NCBI GenBank assembly: GCA_964019055.1
Contig: OZ025223.1
Coordinates: 9,879,263-9,943,262, forward strand
Length of the DNA: 64,000 nt
Direction: 5' to 3'
Source: Anthopleura xanthogrammica
Lineage: Eukaryota > Cnidaria > Anthozoa > Actiniaria > Actiniidae
The notes beneath the pieces are model-generated. The model did no database searches. It had not been told where the DNA came from and saw nothing but the letters and a program-made list of their open reading frames with translations. Numbering within the stretch: the stretch's first letter is position 1; every line of letters begins with the position of its first letter. The position numbers were made by a program, and so were the translations under genes. This document shows, one piece after another, positions 37,201 to 48,300 of this stretch.

Positions 37201-37856
37201 ATATGCATGTATTGGGATACCATACTACACTTAAGGTGAGTATACTGATCAGTAATATTCAAGTCCATAACCACTGACTCACTTGACGAATATAAGCGTG
37301 TATATATCACCAATATAATCAATAGTGCATTCACTGTAACTATGGGATACGGGGTCTTCAGCGAAGATCAAGAAATTACAGAACACCACCAGGTATGCGA
37401 TACATATTCTTGAGTAGGGATGACGAAAATAGTATCTACTGCGCTGCACATCTGTCTGTTTCTCCTCTTCCTCGTAACGTAGCAGATCTTTCTTCGGCTA
37501 CAAAACAATAGACATTCGTACGAAGAACATAATTGATTGGAAAAAAATCCCGAGCTCCTTGCTTGATAATAGTTAATTCCTGCTAAAAGGGAAAACCCTG
37601 AAGCCTACATGGATTCTTCCAATTTCAGATAAAAACTTTGTGTAATTTTGTCAGATAAGACCTTTACTGCATCGCCTTTATAAAGGACACTGCATGAACT
37701 CAAATCGATTCGAAACTACATAACAAAATAGTGAGATACAGCGTGTTTTGGACGGCATCTTACCCAGTATCTCTTCCCTAGTTCGTGGATCTTTTGTACT
37801 TCTCTCAGTTCCTTTGGGTTAATAGTGATGATCGATGGATGAACCTTACATGACAT
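34255..37856 (-). CDS. TMEM117: TMEM117 unit 1 (N-terminal half of a probable double TMEM117)
   Basis: Exons: 37856-37764, 37497-37283, 36803-36606, 36181-36016, 35824-35588, 35316-35042, 34594-34255; 508 residues, all phases close. It starts MSCKVHPSIITINPKELREV. Family motifs: FCNFLIFAEDPVSHS, LKMFTEDGQGSWMVMFLA, GDFITAWMVTDMMLQ, YPDWAKGVRKFW, LSRALLASFILVMDLMIVMQ, GKWFNYGIIFLVMILDLNMW, LEDHRMNSKYKGYTLGLKGLAF. It ends in a basic cytoplasmic segment (RRMKRRKRRAERIQK) and INTTTE at a GT donor. Without splicing there, a stop follows two codons later; with splicing it runs into unit 2. Intron positions differ from unit 2 around the GSWMVMF region, so the duplication is not recent. Confidence 0.87.
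34742..34927. mobile_element. TA-ended MITE with CACGTG core (copy 2)
   Basis: Same family as 31792-31960: TTTTCCCATTTCAGACCACG on the left, its complement on the right, and GCGTAATG near the ends. Termini somewhat eroded, so the limits are approximate. Confidence 0.7.
36281..36466. mobile_element. TA-ended MITE with CACGTG core (copy 3)
   Basis: TACCTCTTTACCTTGGCCGT on the left; on the right, inverted, TAATAGACCTCTTTAGCTTG. The interior matches copy 2 over most of its length (ACCGTTAAACAAAGAAA). Confidence 0.75.
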
Positions 37857-38739
37857 TTTCGATCTTTTTCGAATCCAAAATCTCTTTTTCTTTAGTTTTC
37901 TTTAATGTACTTGGTCTTTATTATAGCGGGTGGTTTCTATGACAACACGCGTGTTCTCCTAACCACATATTGTATCGTTTGGCTAAATATGTTCACTTGC
38001 TCATTAAACATTCATTACTGAACCCTAGGTTCGTTAAATACTCACATGTTCGTTAAAACACGTGCCAGGATATGTGAACAGATGGCATCTTTGACCCAAG
38101 GGGGAGGGGAGGGGGGGATGTGATACAGATTATCAGTAATCACGACATTGAACCTGCTGTGTAATGTACTTTAATAACTATATGTATATCGAGCATTTAT
38201 CTTTTTATTACAAGTATTATTTTATCACTTATTTTTACAACTTTAATTCATTTCACTTCACCATAATAATCAGATTATATTTTGACGACATAAAATCACT
38301 CCACGTGACATACCTGTCAGGTCACGTGATCATCATCCATCATGACGTCACATAGGAATTCCTGTTGTGGTACCAAGACAAAACTAGAAGCCGGTCAGTG
38401 AGAAATAAAATACAATTATTATGAAATAAAGAACCACGGATGATAATGATAGGAATAGTATGTTGACTATATACAAGTAATCATTTGTTCTCTCTCTCCT
38501 TCAATATCTCGATCTCTTGATGATCAGATGGTTTGCCAGGCGTTCCTTGCCGCATCTCTTCCTGATAGGGAATGGGTATGAACTAAGATGGCGCTCCTCT
38601 TGAAAGTCCCCAAACTATTTGCCAAAGGAACATTACTAGAGATAATCTTGCCTCTATAACAATATATCTCGTATCTGGCACCAGGATTGTTGAAGTATAC
38701 TGACAGTCTTCACGAACCACATGAACGCGTTGTGAGGTG
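37857..38739. other. Intergenic, intersectin 3' side and TMEM117 5' side
   Basis: Holds the TMEM117 upstream region (minus) and the intersectin 3' UTR. A short G-rich run is at 38100-38117. No further gene seen. Confidence 0.5.
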
Positions 38740-39367
38740 TTACTGTAGCTCAAGTCTCACCAGCACCTCTCCTGTTACCACTTCATGTAGAAGAAGACGC
38801 TCGACCCAGGGTCCTTTGGAATTAGTTTTCTTTCGAAGACTTGAGAGACTAACTTCTGTTCGACCAAGAAAATCTGAAAACGTAGAAATATAAAACAAGG
38901 TTATAATTGTGCGAGAGAGTCATTATTTGTAGCCTAAGACATACCGTTGGGTGAAAACAAGTCTCTGTCAAACACTGTGATGCACAACACGTCTTGTTCC
39001 ATGTCTTTGATAACGAAGCTCATGGTGGAGTTCCACTTTGGGTTGAGTGTTTGAGGACAGACCTTAGTTCTGTGTTCTTGACTACCCATACTGACTTCAC
39101 AGTATGGATCACTTAGACCTGTAGAACATCGATATACAACACAATAAGTCAGGATCATCTAACGCGCACGTACTACCCATACTGACTTCACAGTATGGAT
39201 CACTTAGACCTGAAGAACATCGATATACAACACAATAAGTCAGGATCATCTAACGCGCAGCAGGTGAACACATTTGAACCTACCTGATGGATCAGAAGCA
39301 GCAAGATCCTTTCCTTCGAGTATAGTAACGTTTAGTGTGCCGATACCTGGAGTACGCAATGATCGAG
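38740..39367 (-). CDS. ITSN1: Intersectin exons: C2 domain and C-terminus
   Basis: Exons 39367-39284, 39118-38945 and 38873-38740. They encode [69 protein letters not shown] and a final strand [18 protein letters not shown], a single C2 domain. The usual C2 aspartates (SDPYC, FDRD) are present, so calcium or lipid binding is possible. The protein stops at LELQ, a few residues shorter than human. Confidence 0.93.
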
Positions 39368-42300
39368 CTACAAACAAAAAAAATCAAACAAATCGGTCAT
39401 ATTAATAAATACAAAAGAGACTGAGAAAAGGTTTCTTCCTCAAGTGCTAAATCACTGATGGTATACTCTCCTTGCTCGTACTTTCCTGAAGGTGCTCCTA
39501 CAAAAGTACTACTAAAAGCTACAGATAAAGCCATGCCACGCTAATTAGATACAACTTCTTGGCTTGCAGAATCCAATTTTTCTCTCTTCAAACGTCGTCG
39601 CGCAACCCCGTCGAAGACAGCGAGAGATTCTCATGCGTTTTCTCAAGAACATGAGTGTCGCGCTTTCAAAAACTGCGATACAAGTTTTATGGAACTTATA
39701 TCGGAGCTGCGCCAAGTTTGACACGTTGATATGTCTGACTGTTATGAGACATGGTGCAACGTGCCTAGAAGGTAGTTAATAGTTCTATTTCACTCACTTC
39801 GGTGTGCCTTTTGCCTCGTGAACCGTTCTGTCTGGATGTAATGGTCAGCAGTCTTCTCCAGATGCTCGATCCATTTGTTTCTATATCATCATAATCAACA
39901 TTAATGTTATTCAAGCTTGAATCGTGATGGGAACAGAATGAAAAAAAAACTTACCTTTCTAGTTTACTGTCGCTTCTGAGGGTGTAAACTCGGTCAATGT
40001 GAGAGATTTGAAATGTGTATTCGTCAGCTGAAATAACGTAAAACAAAATTAACAAGACATGCTCAAGATGATATGTATTATTATTAGTACTATTATTAAT
40101 TGGAAATGCAAGCCGCTAATGTTTTGTTGCCAGCCGTTGCAGTTGCTGCTATTGTGGTTGTTGTTGCTGCTACTGTTGTTGTTGTTGTTGTTGTTGTTGC
40201 TGCAAATGTTGTTGTTGTTGCTGTTGTTTTTGTTGCTGCTACTGTTGCTGTTGTTGCAGTTGTTGTTGTTGTTGTTGCGGTTGTTGTTAGTGTTGTTGCT
40301 GCTGCCTTTGCTATTGTCATTGTTGCTGTTTGTGTTATATGTCCTGATAATATTGTTTACTTACAGTTAAGGTCTGGTGGTCGCTTGACAACAACTTCAT
40401 TCAGGAAAATCGGCTGAACAAAACAGAAAAGGAGATCATGACTCGTATTAACCCGATTTGTAAGGTACAGATTCACCCTTGATTCTTTCTACTTACCTTT
40501 CTGTATATTGTATATTGCGTATCTGCTTCATTGGAATCAAATCCTATCTTCTTTGACAGGTTACCAGTAAGAGAGCTTTGTGGTCGCGTGAAGAGCAGAA
40601 AATCATTGAAAAGAAAGGCCTTTAAATCTTTACCACTCTTGACCTGGGAACATAACAGACGATCTGTCGATCAAAGTACAAAACAAGGCACCAAACAACA
40701 AGAACCAAACGCTAACAAGAATCACATCAACAATTACCTTGTAAAGAGTCCCTGAGTATATCAACTTTCGGGGTCCAAGGCAATTGGTCGCAGAGTTGAA
40801 AACGAGTTGCTAAGGAAAAGAGAAAGACAGCATCAAGGTCAATAATCGTCTCATTCATAACAGTAAGGAGCAGAGGTGCATTCTCCACTGGTCAATGATG
40901 GGGGTACATACCTCACCAAGGCTTTCCAGATTCACATGTGATTGCAGCCATTCTAGACGGTCTGAACTTTCTTGGGAACGAACGCCCTCATTAACCTGAA
41001 GATAAAGACAAAGTTATCCACCCAGAAATACTGGATATGGGTTGCCTGTGGTGATAGTTTAGTACCTGGTTACACAGTTCTTCAGCCTTTTCTAGAGCAG
41101 TCTCCAAGTTGGAGCGGTCAGGATGATCTTCAGGCGTGTACTTCAATAACTAAAATATCACAAAACACCAACATTATCATCAGAACTAGTCATCCAGGCC
41201 CCAAGCGAAGCTATTGGGACATGGTAAGTAAACATATCTGTTGCTATGGATACCTGTGTTATTAAGAGCGGATACTTGCAAATTCTCTGTAATGGTTTCA
41301 GTAGATAGCTGCTTAGCGGCAGACCATTAGCACGAGGCTCTGAACAACATTTCTACAAAACAAAACAAACGCACTTATTTTCACATGAATTCCCATATGG
41401 TCTAGCGGTTAGGATTCCTGGCTTTCACCCAGGCGGCCCGGGTTCGACTCCCGGTGTGGGAACATTTGTTTTTTTAACTCTTTCACTAATTGATTTAGAA
41501 AGTTTAATTTTTTAATATTGACGTTCGTACCTTCTCGAGTTGTTTAAATTCTGGAATAGTTTCGATCTTTTGTTGAATAAGTTGACAAGCCTTGAGTTGT
41601 CGGCTACAGAACCTGACGTACGGCGAGAAATGAGGTAGCTAAACAAAATATAAAACGTTGTGTAAGTCTACATGCATGGAACGCTTTGCCCATATTGAAC
41701 CTTAAACAGTCAAGTGACCAGCTATAAAGCAGGGGGAAATATCGACGAAAAAACTGCAATTACAAGCGTTGAATCATGTTATTCGCGCTGGTGAATATCG
41801 TTTGATATACGATAGTTGAGTAGCGCCATTATATATATTAGGTTCATAGGTTCATAGGGGCAGATAATATGACTTCTGTTACCTGTTCACACATAAGATC
41901 TCCAATCGTCACGATAAGGCCGTTATTCCTCATCTTCTTACGAACCAGAAACGCCCTGAAATAAAATCAGATGCTCTTTCTTAGCCATGTGGGATGCCAG
42001 TAAATTTGTTTGCGCATGCTCATAGATATAATTACACTCACTTTAATAGTTTCATGTTGCAGTGTATCAACTCTTTCCAGTTGACAAAGATTGTTGACAG
42101 TTCTTCTTTAGTAAGGAGGTTTGACTCGGCCAGTGGGTTATAGAACACCTGACAACAGAAAAGAAAAAAATCTGTTATTCGCTAGTTAGTTATTAGTGAA
42201 CTGTATTACGAGAGACAATACCTCTAGGGTAAGACTAAGATTGTCTAAGTATGCCTGCTCTGTGCTGATCAATTCATAGATTGCATTCTGAAAAACAGAA

Positions 42301-45300
42301 ACAAAAAAAGGTCAATATTATCAACACGTCGCTGCCACCAATGGAGTCACGTGATCGGGAAATCGAAAAATTTACAGACATTTTCTTTTTTTTCTTTTTC
42401 ATGCGGAAAACGTAATTTTAAGATCTGTTTTGAGGTGTACCTGTCTTTGCCGCTCGACGTCAGACATGGATGCCAAGACTTTTGCATCGAAAGATCCAGT
42501 CCCTGTGATGATGAAACAGATATCAGGTGAATACACGATAACGTAACAGTATACTACTCAAGGCTTTTAAAAACAAATCCGTTACAGAAAGAGAAACAGA
42601 GTTGTCGCTACAGATTTGAACCAAATATTTATTCTTTTCTTGTCATAATCCCTCGTGGATTAATCAAAACTCAGTTTGCGAAAAACACGGTTTTTACCAT
42701 TTTGCACTTCGCCAAATCTACTCGTCACTGTCACCAGGTTTTTTCGCGCCATTTTCCTGCTCATTTGTCTCTTTGACTTTTGATAAGAGAACATACTACG
42801 AGCTGATGATCGCAAACCAGATAAACCGGTAAAGAACGAGAATTCCCCTGATTTAAAGCCCATTGTTCACTCGAGTAAACTAACGCTGCAAATATAGTAC
42901 GAGAGTGCAGACTTGGCTTTATATTTATCGAACTACATCGTCATATTTTACACGCTGGCAAAAAACCCGTGTTATTTTTAACCGGTGACCACATCTTATG
43001 TCACACACACTGTCACGATTAGTATGTCACGCCTTATGCAATACCAGACAAACAGATGTTAATCTATGTTTCGGGTATTTGGATCCTTTTCTCACTAAAG
43101 TCAAAAAGGTATATTGATCAAATGGCTTTCAGTAATACGAGTTTCTTTTTAATATCACGAACAGAACATCTGTGCTATCACATTAAACATTACCTGTCAC
43201 TTTGAACCAATCACTAAAGATATACATGTTTATGTTAATATATCTAACCCTAAAAACCTCCAACCAACACGACACTAAGAAATACTGCTGTCAGGATTCG
43301 TAGAAAAGGGAATTATTTATTTCATTAAAACACAAACTTAAAAGAAGAACAATTATCATCACGATTTTTATCCATTCATAATTTAAAAAAAGAAGGAAAA
43401 AAATGGAGAATTGCGATGAAAAAAGAAACTGATTTTCTTTTTCATTAAAATGTAATCCTTGTAAGCAAAAGGTTTCAAATTCGTGACCACATCTAACGGG
43501 AATAAGAAAAAGTAGTATAATATCGAGAGAATGATTAATGACTTGATTCTAGATCAGCCATCAATTAGCATTAGAAGATCAGATCAGAGATCAGTATTCT
43601 ATTCATAGCTAACATACCACATGGATGAAATGCTGTAACAAGTAACAGATATTGCATCAGTCATACAATAACAATATAATACAGGTTGTCATAGTAACTA
43701 AGAACTACGAGATAAATATAGTAGTACCGAAGAAATGTGATCAAGAACGAAGAATCGACGAACAAAAATGCTTTGGGAACAAACGCTGGCTGAAAATGCA
43801 AAGCAACTGACACAACGACCATTTTGAATATTATAAAACACAGACAATTTTATTGAATTGACAATGACGGGGGAGGGAGGGGTGGGTGTGTACAGTTTGT
43901 TCTAGGGAGTGGGTCCATTCTAACAGAGCGATATTATTGGATAATAAGTTCAATTAGGGTTGTAACACGTAAATGTGTTTGAAATACAACACTTTGAGTA
44001 AGAACAATGACACCCGTCCCTACCCCAGAGGGGAAGTCATCTCTCTCGTTCCCTATGGGACCCATATACAGAGACTGGGCTGAAATTCGAGATGATGAAT
44101 TCATTTTTTGCCCTTCACTAATCGAAACAAAGCTTAAAACGATAAAAATAAAGAGTAATAATTATCCACAGACTCATCTCTGCGCTCTGTGTGGTTAATC
44201 TCTTATTCACCTTAATCATCAAGAATATTATTTTTTTATTAGATAATAAGAAGTAAAGTATGTCGATACTTTGATTGCATTTTATCATATAATACTAATA
44301 TAAGAAACTAGAAGCAGTAGCAGTAGAAGCAGGCCTGCCTAGTTCATTTTATAACGTGTCTGCTCCCAAAGCATTTCTGTCGACTTTCTTCTGAATTCCT
44401 GGAAGAAAATGAAACCCGCATTAATTAGAAGTTACACTTTACTACAGCATATGAGTATCGACAACTAACATATGAATGGCTGGATGACGCAATGGTTACT
44501 GTACGGCAGGTCGAGTATGTGCGAAGATATGCGACAACCACACTTAATTGAGGTGAGCCATTAATCCATCGTATGATTCTGGCACTTGTTTAATATTTGG
44601 TCTCTGTTGATAGCTGTGTTTTTGATATTATCTTTCTATGTATCCCAGCCATCACTGAAAGTGTTACCCTATTTCAAAAACGATATTATCATATTCTATT
44701 TATTATTTATTTATTTATTTATTTATTTATAGGAAACCTAGTTATTTTAATAGCGATGAACTGCCTTCAAATCATTAATCTACTTAAGTAAGAGACTAAT
44801 GGTAACCATAGTGATGAAAGTCATGTTAGAGTTAGACAGACTAAAGACAGCCTTAGGGAGAGGATGATAGTAGGGGTTGTGTACACCTGCATTCAAATCG
44901 TTAATCTACTTATGATAGAGACTAATGGTAACCATAGTGATGAAAGTCCTGTTAGAGTTAGACAGACTAAAGATGACCCTAGGGGGAGGATGATAGCAGT
45001 GATTAGGCTTTACAGTAAGCAAATCCTGCTTAAGATAAAAGAAGCTAATCTTTGTGATTAATATTACTAACAGTTATTATGCGTCCTGGTGGTCTAGCTT
45101 GATCCAGAGCAACTTGCCATTTCATACTCTAATTATTGACTTTTAATAATGCATTAATGATTATCACACACTGTAACCCAGCATTTATAATGTATTAGTC
45201 GACAACATGGAACAGTGTGGCCGGTTTCCAAGGCAACCATTAAAAAGATAACGACTGGAAAGACAGCTAGTATACATACATTGTGTTGTTGTTTCAGGCA

Positions 45301-48300
45301 GGTCACTCAGAGCTTGTACATAATTGGATGGAAACATTCCCACTTGTCCATTCATTTCTCCCTTCCACCAGTCTCCGTCACGGCTGATGACATTGATAAC
45401 ACTCCCTTTGTAAAAGGTAAGTTCATCTTGATTTTGTGCAGTATATGGGAACATTGCAAGGACTTGTTCCAGTTTAGAAGCTGAAATATAAACTTTCTTT
45501 ATTAGTCGATGAAAGCCCCTCATTAATCAAACTCTGAAGCAATCTCTGGGCTGATCTAAGTCAGGGCATGGCAACTCACAGATTGAACACTGAAACAACC
45601 TCTGGGCTGATCTAAGTCAGGGCATGGCAACTCACAGATTGAACACTGAAACAACCTCTGGGCTGATCTAAGTCAGGGCATGGCAACTCACAGATTGAAC
45701 ACTGAAACAACCTCTGGGCTGATCTAAGTCAGGGCATGGCAACTCACAGATTGAACACTGAAACAACCTCTGGGCTGATCTAAGTCAGGGCATGGCAACT
45801 CACAGATTGAACACTGAAACAACCTCTGGGCTGATCTAAGTCAGGGCATGGCAACTCACAGATTGAACACTGAAACAACCTCTGGGCTGATCTAAGTCAG
45901 GGCATGGCAACTCACAGATTGAACACTGAAACAACCTCTGGGCTGATCTAAGTCAGGGCATGGCAACTCACAGATTGAACACTGAAACAACCTCTGGGCT
46001 GATCTAAGTCAGGGCATGGCAACTCACAGATTGAACACTGAAACAACCTCTGGGCTGATCTAAGTCAGGGCATGGCAACTCACAGATTGAACCCTGAAAC
46101 CACCTCTGGGCTGATCTAAGTCAGGGCATGGCAACTCACAGATTGAACCCTGAAACCACCTCTGGGCTGATCTAAGTCAGGGCATGGCAACTCACAGATT
46201 CAATGGGAATTATATTATAAGTTGAGTTTTGCAGAGGGAGGAAAATTGATGAACCTACTACATACTGTACATTATTGTATCACTTGATTCCCAAAATAAA
46301 TCTAAGATTTTTCACAAATAATGTGTCTTAAACTTTTTTCTTGTGTTTTTATACCTGGAACTGCAGGTTTATTGGACGGTGGAACTTCATATATCTGATG
46401 GCAGAAATACAAGAGAATTATTACATGAATACATGTCAAGAAGGTTAGTGATTATGTAAGGTGTTACATTAGCTTCATCAGAAGGTGTGGTCCCCCTGAC
46501 ACTGTGGGTGTAGGGGTAGGTGAGGTTGATTATGTAAGGTATAAGCTACTTACATTAGCTTGATCAGAAGGTGTGGTCCCCCTGACACTGTGGGTGTAGG
46601 GGTAGGTGAGGTTGATTATGTAAGGTATAAGCTACTTACATTAGCTTCATCAGAAGGTGTGGTCCCCCCTGACGCTGTGGGTGTAGGGGTAGGAGAAATT
46701 GATTTACTGAGGATTTTCACATGCGTTGATGGGAATATACCACTTTGACGTTTCTTTCCACGTGCCTGAAAAGATGAAAAAGATGTTTTAGAAAAAAAGC
46801 ATATTCGCATAAAGACTTGGTGTTCGAGATATTTACCTGTAGCTCTCCATCCCACCATCCACTAGGGTCTTTCTTGGTTACACGAATGAGTTGTCCTGAA
46901 GCCAAAGTTAGTTGATCTGGTGACGTTGCTGTGTATGCTGTAATTACTGTAGCAATCTCTGCAATCAACCAATACCAATGACAGTTTATGAATCAGTGAA
47001 TAATAATAATAATAATAATTTATTACTTGTATGAAGGCGCAAATTCGCATTTGGATATGATCAAATGCGCCTAAAATATTACATTCTATTGAAATAATAA
47101 AATAAATTAATTAATAAAATATGTTAATATGTAACTTTGTAAATAAAAACTTAGTTACATACAGCTGAGGTATCCTATATAATATAAAAATGTCATTAAA
47201 ATCTGATATAAATATGTACATAAATAAAATACACCTACTTGCAAGAACGCCGCCATACAACACCCGAGCACCTGCAGCTCAGTGGATTAGGAATAAATCA
47301 AAAGCACAAAAGAAGATCATTGAAATAGAACTCTTTTGTACTTTCAATTCACCCCCAATCCCGAAACCACAAATGCTCAAATGCTACACGACAACGCTCC
47401 CGCAAGCAGGTGTATATATATGTTTCACAGTGACATTTAAAACTATCTATTGTCCGTAACAAGCGAAAGCTTGTTTAAAAAGAAAAGTCTTAACTAAAGT
47501 CTTAAAGTGGTTGAAGTTGTGAGGGTGAATGTGTCACCCTCTTTACATAAAGTTTATGGTATGGTATGGTATGGTATGGTATGGTATGGTATGGTATGGT
47601 ATGGTATGGTATGGTATGGTATGGTATGGTATGGTATGGTATGGTATGGTATGGTATGGTATGGTATGGTATGGTATGGTATGGTATGGTATGGTATGGT
47701 ATGGTATGGTATGGTATGGTATGGTATGGTATGGTATGGTATGGTATGGTATGGTATGGTATGGTATGGTATGGTATGGTATGGTATGGTATGGTATGGT
47801 ATGGTATGGTATGGTATGGTATGGTATGGTATGGTATGGTATGGTATGGTATGGTATGGTATGGTATGGTATGGTATGGTATGGTATGGTATGGTATGGT
47901 ATGGTATGGTATGGTATGGTATGGTATGGTATGGTATGGTATGGTATGGTATGGTATGGTATGGTATGGTATGGTATGGTATGGTATGGTATGGTATGGT
48001 ATGGTATGGTATGGTATGGTATGGTATGGTATGGTATGGTATGGTATGGTATGGTATGGTATGGTATGGTATGGTATGGTATGGTATGGTATGGTATGGT
48101 ATGGTATGGTATGGTATGGTATGGTATGGTATGGTATGGTATGGTATGGTATGGTATGGTATGGTATGGTATGGTATGGTATGGTATGGTATGGTATGGT
48201 ATGGTATGGTATGGTATGGTATGGTATGGTATGGTATGGTATGGTATGGTATGGTATGGTATGGTATGGTATGGTATGGTATGGTATGGTATGGTATGGT

